A stretch of DNA of 64,000 nt from contig JAEYQX010000087.1 in assembly GCA_023409795.1 (NCBI GenBank), positions 1-64,000 on the forward strand. Reading direction: 5' to 3'. The translations under genes were made by a program, and so were the position numbers. Positions 21,760 through 31,109 of the stretch are shown here, one piece after another (positions within the stretch are counted from its first letter, which is position 1; each line of letters opens with the position of its first letter). This DNA is from Pseudomonadota bacterium (lineage in GTDB: Bacteria; Pseudomonadota; Alphaproteobacteria; Caulobacterales; Caulobacteraceae). The notes below the pieces were generated by a model. That model made no database searches. It was not told the origin of the DNA and was given only the letters and a program-made list of their open reading frames with translations.

Positions 21760-22929
21760 TCACCTCCCGCGCGGCTCGCGGGGCAGGCCAAGGCCGCGTT
21801 CAGAGATGATGTTCTTCTGGATCTCGCTGGCACCGGCATAGATGGTGTCGGCGCGCGAGAAGAGGAACATGTTGGGCAGCTTCTCGAAACGGCCTTCCTC
21901 GTCCAGAAGCTCGCCATCCTGTCCCAGCACGTCCATGGCCAGCTCACCCAGATCACGACGCCACGACGACCAGTAGAGCTTGTAGGTATAGGCCGCGCCC
22001 GAAAGCTTGGCGTTGTCCGTCCCTTCCAGCATTCGCAGGGCGTTGTAGCGCATGATCTTCAGGCCGATATGGGCCTGGGCGATCTTCTGGCGGATGACGG
22101 GATCGCTTGCCTTGCCGTTGGCCTTGGCTGCGGCGATGACTTCATCCAGCTCGATCTGGAAATGCATCTGCTGGGCGAGGGTGGAGACGCCACGCTCATA
22201 TCCCAGCAGCGCCATGGCAACGGCCCAGCCTTCGCCTTCGGCACCGATACGATCCGTTTCCAGAGCCACGGCATCGTCGAAGAAGACTTCGGCGAACTCG
22301 GCCTCGCCGGTGATCTGGGTGATCGGACGGGCCGTCACACCGGGCTGGTCCATAGGCACCAGGAGGAAGGACAGGCCCTTGGGGCCTAGGCTGCCTTCTT
22401 CGGTACGGGCCACGACGAAGCACCAGTCGGCAAAGGCCCCCATCGAAGTCCAGATCTTCTGGCCGTTGATGATGTATCTGCCGTTTTCCAGACGGGCGCG
22501 GGTCGAGACGGCGGCAAGGTCCGAACCGGCCCCCGGTTCGGAATAGCCCTGACACCAGATGACCTTGCCCTGATTGATGTCGGGCAGGAAGCGGGCCTTC
22601 TGGTCCTCATTGCCCATGGCGATCAGGGTCGGGGCCAGCAGTTCGACACCGAGGTGACCGACGCGGGGCGGCCCCTTGGCGCGGGCATACTCCTCGGCAA
22701 ACACCACCTGTTCGGAGATGGAAGCGCTGCGGCCGCCGTATTCTTTCGGCCAGCCGATGGTGCTCCACCCGGCCGCACCAAGGGCGGCTTCCCACTCGCG
22801 GCGGCGCTCGACATTGTCGACCTGGTTGGACTGGCCGCGAATGTCGGCGAAGGGGCCGTCCAACTGCTCGCGCAGCCAGCCGGCCACCCCGGCGCGGAAG
22901 TCGGAAAGCTCGGGAGCGAACTCGCTCAT
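21760..22929 (-). CDS. fadE30: Acyl-CoA dehydrogenase, FadE30-like (HIP-CoA pathway)
   Basis: 389 residues from the ATG at 22927-22929. In order: GWPKEYGGR, VGHLGVELLAPTLIAMG, WCQGYSEPGAGSDLA (substrate/FAD loop), ITGEAEFAEVFFDD, RGVSTLAQQ and the C-terminal TIYAGASEIQKNIISERGLG. These blocks match, from memory, mycobacterial FadE30, which desaturates a 5-hydroxy-methylhexahydroindanone propionyl-CoA intermediate in C/D-ring degradation. It is the last gene of the 16-gene minus-strand run and shares a base with the upstream thiolase stop/start junction. Confidence 0.85.
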   Translation of the reverse strand: MSEFAPELSDFRAGVAGWLREQLDGPFADIRGQSNQVDNVERRREWEAALGAAGWSTIGWPKEYGGRSASISEQVVFAEEYARAKGPPRVGHLGVELLAPTLIAMGNEDQKARFLPDINQGKVIWCQGYSEPGAGSDLAAVSTRARLENGRYIINGQKIWTSMGAFADWCFVVARTEEGSLGPKGLSFLLVPMDQPGVTARPITQITGEAEFAEVFFDDAVALETDRIGAEGEGWAVAMALLGYERGVSTLAQQMHFQIELDEVIAAAKANGKASDPVIRQKIAQAHIGLKIMRYNALRMLEGTDNAKLSGAAYTYKLYWSSWRRDLGELAMDVLGQDGELLDEEGRFEKLPNMFLFSRADTIYAGASEIQKNIISERGLGLPREPRGR

Positions 22930-24134
22930 CAGGCGACCTCGAACAGTCCGGCTGCTCCCATGCCGCCCGCGACGCACATCGACACGACGACATATTTCAC
23001 GCCGCGACGCTTGCCTTCGATCAGGGCGTGACCGACGAGGCGCGAGCCCGTCATGCCGAACGGGTGGCCGATGGCGATGCCGCCGCCGTTGACGTTCAGG
23101 ATAGCCGGATCGATGTCGAGGTGGCGCTGGCAATAAACCGCCTGCGAGGCGAAGGCTTCGTTGATCTCGAACAGGCCGATGTCGCTCATCTTCAGGCCCG
23201 CTCGCTTCAGCAGCTTGGGAATGGCGAACACCGGACCGATGCCCATTTCCTCGGCCTTGCAGGCCGCCACCTGGAAGCCGCGATAGATGCCCAGCACCGG
23301 CAGGTTCTCGGCCTGGGCCGTTTTCAGGTCCATCACGACCTGCGCCGATGCGCCGTCCGACAGCTGGCTGGCGTTGCCTGCGGTGATGTGGCGGCCTTCC
23401 TTGATGATCTGGCCGTCCTTGAAGACAGGTTTCAGGCCCGAAAGGGCTTCATAGGTCGTGCCCGGGCGGATGCCTTCATCGCTGGCAAGGGTGACGCCTT
23501 CCTCGCCGATCTCTTCGCCGGTCTTGGCGAACAGGGTCTTGGTGGTGGTGAAGGGGACGATCTCGTCATCGAACAGGCCGGCGGCCTGGGCCGCGGCGGC
23601 GCGCTGCTGGCTCCGGGCGGCGAAATGGTCCTGATCTTCGCGCGAGACATTATAGTGGTCGGCGACCAGTTCGGCGGTCTCGATCATCGCCATATAGGCG
23701 TGCGGATCGTGCTGTTTCACCAGTTCCGAACGGTTGCGATAGGTCGGGGCGTGCTTGTTGATGGTCAGCGAGATGCTTTCCATGCCACCCGCCACGGCTG
23801 CATCCAGTTCGTCGGCAATGATGCCGCGCGCGGCCAGAGCAATGGCATTCAGGCCCGACGAGCATTTGCGGTCCAGGGTGAAGCCCGCGACCGTTTCGTC
23901 CGGCAGGCGCGAGGCATGCACGCTGAGGCGGCCAAGGTTGTAGCTCTGAGTGCCCCAGTGGTTGCCGACGCCAAGGTAGACGTCGTCGATGCGGGCCGGA
24001 TCAATGCCGGCGCGATCAAGGGCGGCGTCGATGACGTGGGCCGAAAGGGCAGGGGCTTCGGTGTTGTTCAGGGCTCCGCGATAGGCCTTGCCGACGCCGG
24101 TGCGGGCAGTGGAGATAATGGCAGCTTCGCGCAT
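22929..24134 (-). CDS. Thiolase (acetyl-CoA C-acyltransferase)
   Basis: 401 residues from the ATG at 24132-24134. Thiolase signature: the nucleophilic Cys at about C91 in LDRKCSSGLNA, NEAFA, GGGIAIGHPFGMTGSR and the second catalytic Cys in MCVAGGMGAAG. It removes acetyl- or propionyl-CoA from a 3-ketoacyl-CoA. It is distinct from the FadA6-like thiolase five genes upstream, so two thiolytic steps are served by this operon. The start overlaps the ketosteroid isomerase stop (TGATG). Confidence 0.9.
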   Translation of the reverse strand: MREAAIISTARTGVGKAYRGALNNTEAPALSAHVIDAALDRAGIDPARIDDVYLGVGNHWGTQSYNLGRLSVHASRLPDETVAGFTLDRKCSSGLNAIALAARGIIADELDAAVAGGMESISLTINKHAPTYRNRSELVKQHDPHAYMAMIETAELVADHYNVSREDQDHFAARSQQRAAAAQAAGLFDDEIVPFTTTKTLFAKTGEEIGEEGVTLASDEGIRPGTTYEALSGLKPVFKDGQIIKEGRHITAGNASQLSDGASAQVVMDLKTAQAENLPVLGIYRGFQVAACKAEEMGIGPVFAIPKLLKRAGLKMSDIGLFEINEAFASQAVYCQRHLDIDPAILNVNGGGIAIGHPFGMTGSRLVGHALIEGKRRGVKYVVVSMCVAGGMGAAGLFEVA

Positions 24135-24523
24135 CAGGCTTGCTCCTTGAAACCGTGCATGTTGTTGGGGCCCCAATAGGCGGTCATCTGCTTGATCAGG
24201 CCGTCGGGGTTGAATTCGAAAGTGTCGATGACATCGATCCGCCCTTCGCCGTGCGGCAGGGTCAGGTGGACGCTGAAGGCAAAGGCCGCGACATTGGCTG
24301 CCGTGCGGACAGGCCCGGACAATGACAGTGTCGCGCCGGTGGCCATCGAGGTCTGATAAAAGGCGAGGATGGCGTCTTTCCCCTGGATCGGCGTGGCATC
24401 CACAGGGTCCCGCACAATGGCATCGAGGGCATAAAGCTGCGCGACCGCCTCGGCGTCACCGCGCTCGAAAGCCGCGACATAGGCGCTGACCGTCTCGGTC
24501 ATCATCTGTGGCGACAAGGCCAT
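24134..24523 (-). CDS. ksi: Delta5-3-ketosteroid isomerase
   Basis: 129 residues, the usual KSI length (125-131). Aligning by eye to Comamonas KSI, all three catalytic residues are present: Tyr15 in SAYVAAFERGD, Asp39 in VRDPVDA (general base) and Asp100 in VIDTFEFN. The conserved AANVAAFAFSV core strand also matches. KSI moves the double bond of delta5-3-ketosteroids to delta4, or delta1(10) to delta4 variants, before ring cleavage. It sits among C/D-ring CoA-ester genes rather than with the nucleus genes, which is unusual. It overlaps the following thiolase by a base. Confidence 0.88.
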   Translation of the reverse strand: MALSPQMMTETVSAYVAAFERGDAEAVAQLYALDAIVRDPVDATPIQGKDAILAFYQTSMATGATLSLSGPVRTAANVAAFAFSVHLTLPHGEGRIDVIDTFEFNPDGLIKQMTAYWGPNNMHGFKEQA

Positions 24524-24534
24524 GATCTTGCCTC

Positions 24535-24990
24535 TCAGGGTAGATAGCGGCTGATGGTCGAGGCGATGCAGGCGGGCTTGTCGTGCCCTTCGATCTCGAC
24601 GGTGACGTCGACCGTGACCTGTACGCCGGTGCCTTTTTGCTCGACCTTGCTGATCACGCCCCGGCCGCGAATGCGCGAGCCGACCTTGACCGGTGCGAGA
24701 AAACGGACCTTGTCGAGGCCGATATTGAGGCCAGATGACACGCCGTTGACCGTGATAAGGTCAGGCATGAAGGCATTGACCAGGGCCAGGGTGAGATAGC
24801 CGTGGGCGATCGTGCCTCCGAAGGGACCGTCCCTGGCCCCATCCGGGTCGACGTGAATCCACTGCAGGTCGCCGGTAAGCATGCCAAAGCGGGTGACGCG
24901 GTCCTGTTCGATGGTGAGCCAGTCGGTGTGACCCAGGTCGTGGCCTTCAGCCGATAGCAGGGCCTGGGGCGTATCGAAGACGGCACCCAT
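24535..24990 (-). CDS. MaoC-like (R)-specific enoyl-CoA hydratase
   Basis: 151 residues from the ATG at 24988-24990; a much longer frame upstream is antisense shadow. A single hot-dog domain with the R-hydratase motif LTGDLQWIHVDPDGARDG then PFGGTIAHGYLTLAL (catalytic Asp and His). It hydrates a 2-enoyl-CoA to the (R)-3-hydroxyacyl-CoA. With four acyl-CoA dehydrogenases and two enoyl-CoA hydratase-fold genes in the same run it likely hydrates one of the C/D-ring enoyl-CoA esters. It is 2 bp after ipdF. Confidence 0.87.
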   Translation of the reverse strand: MGAVFDTPQALLSAEGHDLGHTDWLTIEQDRVTRFGMLTGDLQWIHVDPDGARDGPFGGTIAHGYLTLALVNAFMPDLITVNGVSSGLNIGLDKVRFLAPVKVGSRIRGRGVISKVEQKGTGVQVTVDVTVEIEGHDKPACIASTISRYLP

Positions 24991-24992
24991 GA

Positions 24993-25781
24993 TCAGGCCC
25001 TCTGGCTGGAAGCCGAGATGACTTCGCCGGTCATGTAGGACGACAGGTCGCTGGCCAGGAACATCATGACGTTGGCGATTTCCCAGACTTCTGCGGGGCG
25101 GCCAAAGGCTTCGCGCCGGGTCAGTTCGGCCAGGGCTTCCTCGGTCGTGACCTTGGCGAGGAAGGGGTGCATGGCCAGTGACGGCGAGACGGCATTGATG
25201 CGCACCCCATGCTCGGCGGCCTCGATGGCGGAACAGCGGGTGAAGGCCATGACGCCGGCCTTGGCGGCGGCATAGTGGGCCTGGCCCTTCTGGGCGCGCC
25301 AGCCCAGCACCGAGGCGTTGTTGACGATCACGCCCGACCTGGCGGCATACAGGGTCGGCAGGAAGGCGCGGCTCATGCGGAAGACCGACGTCAGGGTGAC
25401 ATCCAGCACCCGCGACCACTGGTCATCGGTCATGTCCACGACATCGACCTCGCCACCCAGACCGGCATTGTTGATCAGCACGTCGATGCGACCCAGGGCC
25501 TTGAGCGATTCATCGTGCAGGCGATCTACATCCGCCTGGCTGGTCACATCGCAGACGACAGTGTGCGGGCGTGTGCCGACCGCTTCGGCGATGGCATCGG
25601 CGGCTTCGCCCAGACGGCGCTCGTGGAAGTCGCTGATGACCAGGGTCGCGCCTTCCTCAGCCGCCCGCCTGGCCGCCGAAAAGCCAATGCCGGTTCCGGC
25701 AGCAGCCGTGATGACGGCGGTTTTGCCCTTCAGCAGACCACGGGCTTCTGGATAGGCGGGGGCGGTGTTCTTGTAGGTCAT
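24993..25781 (-). CDS. ipdF: SDR, IpdF-like (5-hydroxy-HIP-CoA branch)
   Basis: 262 residues. The cofactor motif is the unusual AVITAAAGTGIGFSAARRA with SDFHERRLGEAAD after strand 2, then LINNAGLGGEV, VNNASVLGWRAQ and the catalytic HYAAAKAGVMAFTRCSAIEA. These match, from memory, mycobacterial IpdF (Rv3559c) very closely; IpdF is the reductase/dehydrogenase acting on the C5 oxygen of HIP-type intermediates. Overlaps the upstream acyl-CoA dehydrogenase stop by 4 bp. The ortholog assignment is by recalled sequence, not by search. Confidence 0.82.
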   Translation of the reverse strand: MTYKNTAPAYPEARGLLKGKTAVITAAAGTGIGFSAARRAAEEGATLVISDFHERRLGEAADAIAEAVGTRPHTVVCDVTSQADVDRLHDESLKALGRIDVLINNAGLGGEVDVVDMTDDQWSRVLDVTLTSVFRMSRAFLPTLYAARSGVIVNNASVLGWRAQKGQAHYAAAKAGVMAFTRCSAIEAAEHGVRINAVSPSLAMHPFLAKVTTEEALAELTRREAFGRPAEVWEIANVMMFLASDLSSYMTGEVISASSQRA

Positions 25782-26845
25782 GCGGCATCATCCAGAAGGC
25801 GGGCGGCGATCCGTTCGCGGTGCTGGGAGGCGGTGCGCAGCCAGCTGGCGCTCGAACGGGCGCGTTTGAAATAGAGGTGGGCGTGGTGTTCCCAGGTGAA
25901 GCCGACCCCGCCGTGAAGCTGGATCTGCTCGGCGGCGCATTTCTGCAGGGTCTCGGTGGCCCATGAGGCAGCGGCGGCGCAGGCATCCTCGACGTCGCCA
26001 CCGGCATCGATGGCATTGGCGGCATAGAGCACTGCAGAACGCGAGGCCTCGATGCGCAGCATCATGTCGGCAAGGATGTGTTTCACCGCCTGGAACGAGG
26101 CGATCTGGCGGCCGAACTGTTTGCGTTCGAGCCCATAGGCCACGGTGGCTTCCAGACAAAAGGCGGCGGCCCCGGTCTGTTCCGCTGCCTGATAGCCGCT
26201 GGCCAGTGTGCGGATGCGCCCCTGCACGGCCTTGCCGCCGTGGGTCAGGACGGTGACGTCCGAGACGGCGATGTTGAAATGGACGTGGGACAGCGGGCGC
26301 GTCAGGTCCATGTTCGGGGTGCGGGTGATGGTCACGCCATTTGCATCGGCGGGTACCACAAGAACTGAGCCGTCGGCCGCGAATACGACCAACCGGTCGG
26401 CGACATGGCCGAATGGCACATGGGTCGCTTCGCCCTTCAGCCTTCCGTCCTCGAAAGCCGGGCGGCGCGAAAGGCCGGCGATCGTCGCTTTGACCTGTCC
26501 GGCGGCGATGTGCGGAAGCAGGGCGGCTTGCTGTGCTTCATCGCCAGCCGCCAGGATGGACTGCACCGCCAGCACGGCTGTCTCGAAATAGGGAACGACA
26601 GCCAGACGGCGGCCCGTCTCGTTCAGGACCAGCATCATGGCCTGCGCGTCCATGCCTGAACCGCCATGGGCTTCGGGCACCATCAGGCCCACCAGACCCA
26701 TTTCGCCGGCCATCGCCTGCCACAGGTCGGCGTCGAAGCTGGTGTCTGCCTCGACGATTGCGCGAAGCTGTTCGATACCGGCAGCTTCGGAGAGCAGGGC
26801 TTCGACCGCATCCCCGATCAGGCGATGTTCTTCGCTGAGGCCCAT
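25778..26845 (-). CDS. Acyl-CoA dehydrogenase subunit, FadE32/33-like
   Basis: 355 residues from the ATG at 26843-26845. A short, diverged acyl-CoA dehydrogenase: MVPEAHGGSGMDAQAMML at the N-terminus, a weak middle FAD loop, then ERKQFGRQIASFQAVKHILAD and QLHGGVGFTWEHHAHLYFKRA. Actinobacterial FadE32 and FadE33 are subunits of this short type that work with FadE31 as a heteromer. It could pair with the larger enzyme at 29955 or with the short one at 28917 (inference). It starts on the stop of the SDR gene before it. Confidence 0.82.
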   Translation of the reverse strand: MGLSEEHRLIGDAVEALLSEAAGIEQLRAIVEADTSFDADLWQAMAGEMGLVGLMVPEAHGGSGMDAQAMMLVLNETGRRLAVVPYFETAVLAVQSILAAGDEAQQAALLPHIAAGQVKATIAGLSRRPAFEDGRLKGEATHVPFGHVADRLVVFAADGSVLVVPADANGVTITRTPNMDLTRPLSHVHFNIAVSDVTVLTHGGKAVQGRIRTLASGYQAAEQTGAAAFCLEATVAYGLERKQFGRQIASFQAVKHILADMMLRIEASRSAVLYAANAIDAGGDVEDACAAAASWATETLQKCAAEQIQLHGGVGFTWEHHAHLYFKRARSSASWLRTASQHRERIAARLLDDAA

Positions 26846-27753
26846 CAGGCGGCCCCGTAAACCGGCTTGGCCGGGGCGCGTTCGGCCAACAGCTTGTCGA
26901 CCACCGGACCCAGTTCGCCCGCCAGCCAGCGCGCGCCCTTGTCTTGCGACGGGCTGTCGGACCAGCCTTCCGACAGGAAGATATGGCCGCCGATCAGTTC
27001 GAAAACCTGACCCGAAACGTGTGACGATTGGTTGCTGCACAGCCAGGCTACCAGCGGGGCCATGTTGGCGGGAGCATAGACGTCGAACTCGCCGTCCCTG
27101 GGGTTCATGTCGAAGCCGCCGGTCGCCGTCATGCGGGTACGGGCATTGGGGGCCAGGGCGTTGGCGGTAATGCCGTAGCGCGCCAGTTCGGCGGCCTGGA
27201 CCAGCGTCAGGCTGGCAATGCCGCCCTTGGCCGCCGAATAGGCGGACTGGCCGACCGAGCCTTGCAGCCCGGCACCCGAGGTCGTGTTGATGATGCGGGC
27301 ATCGACCGGGTTGCCGGCCTTTTGCTGGGCACGCCAGTAATCCACAGCATGGCGGCTGGTGCAGAAGTGGCCGCGCAGGTGCACGCGCAGGACAGCGTCC
27401 CATTCTTCCGGCGTGCAGGACACGAACATGCGGTCGCGCACGAAACCGGCGTTGTTCACCACGGCGTCCAGACGGCCAAAGGTTTCGATGGCGGTCTGGA
27501 CCATGCCGCGACCGGCTTCCCAGTCTGCCACGTCGCCGGTGTTGGCGACGGCCTGACCGCCCAGCGCACGGATTTCCTCGACAACCATTTCGGCGGCCCC
27601 TTTGGAGGCACCGTCCTCGCCATGGGTGCCGACACCCAGATCGTTGACGACGACACTGGCCCCCTGCGCCGCCAGTTCAAGCGCATAGGCCTTGCCCAGC
27701 CCATTGCCCGCGCCCGTAACGATGACGACGCGACCTTCACAGATGCCCGACAT
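26845..27753 (-). CDS. SDR of the 17-beta-HSD4/Rv3548c type
   Basis: About 302 residues. I chose the second ATG (27751-27753), which has AAGGAG eight bases upstream; the ATG at 27757-27759 is too close to that site. Cofactor motif VVIVTGAGNGLGKAYALELA, the characteristic VVNDLGVGTHGEDG after strand 2, VVNNAGFVRDRMF, and the catalytic YSAAKGGIASLTL. This sub-group includes the dehydrogenase half of peroxisomal multifunctional enzyme 2 and mycobacterial Rv3548c, which lies in the HIP gene set. It would oxidise a 3-hydroxyacyl-CoA or ring alcohol. Confidence 0.82.
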   Translation of the reverse strand: MSGICEGRVVIVTGAGNGLGKAYALELAAQGASVVVNDLGVGTHGEDGASKGAAEMVVEEIRALGGQAVANTGDVADWEAGRGMVQTAIETFGRLDAVVNNAGFVRDRMFVSCTPEEWDAVLRVHLRGHFCTSRHAVDYWRAQQKAGNPVDARIINTTSGAGLQGSVGQSAYSAAKGGIASLTLVQAAELARYGITANALAPNARTRMTATGGFDMNPRDGEFDVYAPANMAPLVAWLCSNQSSHVSGQVFELIGGHIFLSEGWSDSPSQDKGARWLAGELGPVVDKLLAERAPAKPVYGAA

Positions 27754-27765
27754 GGTCATGACTCC

Positions 27766-28917
27766 TTACAGACGCTCGACAATGGTGACGTTGGCCTGAC
27801 CGCCGCCTTCGCACATGGTCTGCAGGCCATAGCGGCCACCCGTGCGTTCAAGCGCATTCAGCAGGTTGGTCATCAGGCGCGCGCCGGTGGCTCCGATCGG
27901 GTGACCCAGGGCGATCGCGCCGCCCATCACGTTCACCTTTTCATGCGGGATGCCCAGTTCCTGCATCCAGGCCATAGGCACCGAGGCGAAGGCTTCGTTG
28001 CACTCGAACAGGTCGATGTCTCGGACCTTCATGCCAGCCTTCTCCAGGGCGTAGCGTGTGGCAGGGATCGGACCGGTCAGCATCCAGACCGGGTTGTCGG
28101 CCCGCACGGAGAGATGGTGGATGCGGGCGCGTGGTGTCAGGCCGTGTTCTCGCACCGCCCGTTCCGAGGCGACGAGTAGCGCTGCGGCGGCATCGCAGTT
28201 CTGGCTGGCGACGCCGGCGGTGATGACCCCGTCTTCATTTACCGGCTTCAGTGCAGCCAAGCCCTCCAGCGAGGTGGTTGGGCGGATGGTTTCGTCATGG
28301 GACAGGCCTTCCAGTTCGGCGATGTCGCGTTTGAACCAGCCCTGCTCTGTCGCCGCCTGGGCGCGCTGATGCGACACCAGGGCGAAGCGCTCCATCGCCT
28401 CGCGGCTGATCTGCCACTTGTTGGCGATCATCTCGGCCGAGCGGATCTGGTTGACCTCTTCGCCACCGTAACGGGCGTCCCAGCCCTTGGAGCCGCTAAA
28501 GGGATCCTCAAAGCCGAACTGCGGGCCCACCATCATGGCTGCCGAGATCGGAATGCGGTTCATGGCCTGACTGCCGCCAGCGACCACCAGATCCTGGGTG
28601 CCGCTCATCACGCCCTGGGCAGCAAAATGGATGGCCTGCTGCGAGGAGCCGCACTGACGGTCAATGGTCACGCCTGGCACATGTTCCGGCAGGCCCGCAC
28701 AGAGCCAGGCGGTGCGCCCGATATCACCCGCCTGACCGCCGAGTGTCTCGGTGCAACCCCAAACCACATCCTCGACCAGACCGGCATCGATGCCGGTGCG
28801 CTCCATCAGCGCCTTGATCGGATGGGCGGCCAGATCGGCCGGATGCAGTTCGGCAAGAGCGCCCTTCTTGCGACCGGTGGGCGTGCGAACGGCGTCGATA
28901 ATATAGGCTTCGGCCAT
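27766..28917 (-). CDS. fadA6: Thiolase FadA6-like
   Basis: 383 residues from the ATG at 28915-28917. [20 protein letters not shown] start, nucleophilic Cys at about C89 ([13 protein letters not shown]), [17 protein letters not shown] block ([18 protein letters not shown]), [24 protein letters not shown] and C-terminal [21 protein letters not shown] cut at the catalytic Cys. These blocks match mycobacterial FadA6 as I recall it; FadA6 performs thiolysis in C/D-ring degradation. It starts on the stop of the upstream acyl-CoA dehydrogenase gene (TGATG). Confidence 0.87.
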   Translation of the reverse strand: MAEAYIIDAVRTPTGRKKGALAELHPADLAAHPIKALMERTGIDAGLVEDVVWGCTETLGGQAGDIGRTAWLCAGLPEHVPGVTIDRQCGSSQQAIHFAAQGVMSGTQDLVVAGGSQAMNRIPISAAMMVGPQFGFEDPFSGSKGWDARYGGEEVNQIRSAEMIANKWQISREAMERFALVSHQRAQAATEQGWFKRDIAELEGLSHDETIRPTTSLEGLAALKPVNEDGVITAGVASQNCDAAAALLVASERAVREHGLTPRARIHHLSVRADNPVWMLTGPIPATRYALEKAGMKVRDIDLFECNEAFASVPMAWMQELGIPHEKVNVMGGAIALGHPIGATGARLMTNLLNALERTGGRYGLQTMCEGGGQANVTIVERL

Positions 28918-29948
28918 CAGGCGACCTCGTATGCGAAGGTTTGGTCCGGCCCCACGGGGCGGGTGAAAATGCGTTCCGCGACACGGGCGCGGTGCAGGGA
29001 CGGCTCGCCCCAGCTGTAGGTCAGGCCGAGGGCGCGTTTCAGCACCAGGTGCACGTCGACTTCGTAGCTGTAGCCCATGGCCCCGTGGACCTGCAGGCTG
29101 GCACGGCTGGCGTAGTCGGCGGCTTCCAGACAGGCCAGCTTGGCCTGGCTGATGCGCGCGCGGCTGTAGATGTCGTTGTGGGCGAGGCCGGCAGCGGCGG
29201 CGTGCAGGACGGGGCGGGCGAACTCGATCTTTGTCTGGGCGGAGGCGAGATGGTGCTTGACCGCCTGATAGCTGCCGATCGGCTTGCCGAACTGCTGGCG
29301 TTCCCTGGCATAGTCCACGGCCAGATCGACGGCGCGCTGGGCCAGGCCGAGGCCCTGGGCGGCGGCAAACAGGGCACCGCGGTCGAACGCCTGATCCCAC
29401 AGGTCGGCGCGGTCTGAAACCTGGCTGCTGCGGTCCCTGGCCCATTCCACCGTGAAGAGGCGGCGGAACGGATCGATGCTCTCGACCCGCGTCAGCTGGA
29501 CCTGCGAGGGTTTCAACAGATGGATGGTACCTTCGTGGTGCAGCAGGATGGCATCGGCGATATCGGCGTCGGCGACGACGGGATTAATGGGGTGGGCGAT
29601 GCCGATGCGGGCCGCTGGATCAGCCACAAGGTCTGATCCCGGGCAGATGGGGGCAAGCATGGGGGATGCGATGCCCGCACTCTCCACCAGAGGCTCGGGC
29701 AGAAGGTAGTATCCCGCCGCTTCAGCGATCAGGGCAAAGTCGAGTGCGCCCAGCCCTAGGCCGCCGGTGGTCTCGGGGAGCAAGGCGACGGTCAGGCCGG
29801 TTTCCACGAGGGCGTTCCAGCGGTCACCGTCGAAAGCCTCCTTGCGCTCCAGCATCTTGCGCAGGCGCAGGGTGTCACAGGTGTCGGCCAGCACGGTTCG
29901 GGTGGCGTCCACGAACATCAGCTGGTCTTCGGAAAGGGTAAAGTCCAT
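28917..29948 (-). CDS. Acyl-CoA dehydrogenase subunit, FadE32/33-like
   Basis: 343 residues, a short acyl-CoA dehydrogenase without the usual middle-domain SEPxAGSD loop. It has LPETTGGLGLGALDFALIAE, then the C-terminal helical domain with ERQQFGKPIGSYQAVKHHLA and QVHGAMGYSYEVDVHLVLKR. Such halves need a partner to bind FAD fully; the adjacent 29955 gene, 6 bp upstream on the same transcript, is the obvious one, as in the FadE31/32/33 heteromer of HIP-CoA degradation (inference from family knowledge). Confidence 0.83.
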   Translation of the reverse strand: MDFTLSEDQLMFVDATRTVLADTCDTLRLRKMLERKEAFDGDRWNALVETGLTVALLPETTGGLGLGALDFALIAEAAGYYLLPEPLVESAGIASPMLAPICPGSDLVADPAARIGIAHPINPVVADADIADAILLHHEGTIHLLKPSQVQLTRVESIDPFRRLFTVEWARDRSSQVSDRADLWDQAFDRGALFAAAQGLGLAQRAVDLAVDYARERQQFGKPIGSYQAVKHHLASAQTKIEFARPVLHAAAAGLAHNDIYSRARISQAKLACLEAADYASRASLQVHGAMGYSYEVDVHLVLKRALGLTYSWGEPSLHRARVAERIFTRPVGPDQTFAYEVA

Positions 29949-29954
29949 CGCGCC

Positions 29955-31109
29955 TTACCTCGGCAGGCCGAGCATCCGCTCGGCGATGATGTTGCGCTGG
30001 ATCTCGTTGGAACCGGCGTAGATGGGCCCGGCCAGGGCGAAGATGTAATCGTCGATCCACAAGGGCTGGCCCTCGATATCGGGCGGGGTCATCATCTCGG
30101 CCTCGGCACCGAGGATGCGCAGGGCCGTGTCCTGAAGGTGGATGTCCAGTTCCGACCAGAAGATCTTGTTGGTGCTTGTTTCCGGCCCGATCTTGCCGCC
30201 GCCCATCAGACGGCTGGCGGTCGAATAGATGTTGAGGGCATAGGCTTCGGCATTCATCCATGCCTTGACCACATCGGCCTCGATGGACGGGTCGCACCGG
30301 TCCTTGCGGGCCTGATAGAGGGCGGCGAGGTTGGCGGCGGCGACCTGATAGCGGGCAGGGGAGCGCAGCATCAGACCGCGCTCGAAACCGGCGGTGGCCA
30401 TGCAGATGTGCCAGCCCTGGCCCTCCTCACCCAGACGGTTGAAGGCCGGAACGCGGACGTTCTCGAGGAAGATTTCGGCGAAACCGACGTGGCCGTTCAT
30501 CTTGGGAATGGCATTGACGGTGACGCCCTCGGCGTTCAGCGGGAAGAAGATCAGGCTCAGGCCCTTGTGGCGCTCGGTGCCCGGTGTGCGGAACAGGCCG
30601 AAGGCCCAGTCGGCAAACACGGCCCGCGAGGACCAGATCTTGTGGCCGTTCAGGATATAGTCGTCGCCGTCCTGCACACAGGTGGCGCGAACGCCGGCAA
30701 GGTCCGATCCGGCCTGCGGTTCCGACCAGGCCTGCGCCCAGATTTCGTCGCCCGATGCGATCGGCGGCAGAAAGCGCGACTTCTGCTCGTGGGTGCCGAA
30801 CTCGATCAGGGTCGGGCCAAGCAGGAAGATGCCATTCTGGTTCACGCGGCCGGGGGCACCGGCGCGATAATATTCTTCCTCGAAGATCAGCCAGCTGATC
30901 AGGTCGAGGCCGCGACCGCCGTATTCCTTGGGCCATGTCACCATGCCCCAGTCGCCGGATTTCAGCGTGCGTTCCCACTCGCGGTGGGCCTCAAAGCCTT
31001 CGCGGCTGGCGTCGAAATGCTCGAGCGGCTGTGACGGCACATGGTCGGCCAGCCACTGGCGGACCTCGGCGCGGAAAGCGTCGTGTTCGGGGGTGTAGGA
31101 CAGTTCCAT
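29955..31109 (-). CDS. Acyl-CoA dehydrogenase, FadE31-like
   Basis: 384 residues, full-length. WPKEYGGRGLDLISWLIFEE, the FAD/substrate loop WAQAWSEPQAGSDLAGV, the IWSSRAVFADWAFGL strand, the glycine-rich LGEEGQGWHICMA and the C-terminal IYAGSNEIQRNIIAERMLGL are present. It dehydrogenates a ring-derived acyl-CoA, probably together with the short subunits encoded downstream. Its ATG overlaps the EchA20-like stop by one base, so translation is coupled. Confidence 0.85.
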   Translation of the reverse strand: MELSYTPEHDAFRAEVRQWLADHVPSQPLEHFDASREGFEAHREWERTLKSGDWGMVTWPKEYGGRGLDLISWLIFEEEYYRAGAPGRVNQNGIFLLGPTLIEFGTHEQKSRFLPPIASGDEIWAQAWSEPQAGSDLAGVRATCVQDGDDYILNGHKIWSSRAVFADWAFGLFRTPGTERHKGLSLIFFPLNAEGVTVNAIPKMNGHVGFAEIFLENVRVPAFNRLGEEGQGWHICMATAGFERGLMLRSPARYQVAAANLAALYQARKDRCDPSIEADVVKAWMNAEAYALNIYSTASRLMGGGKIGPETSTNKIFWSELDIHLQDTALRILGAEAEMMTPPDIEGQPLWIDDYIFALAGPIYAGSNEIQRNIIAERMLGLPR

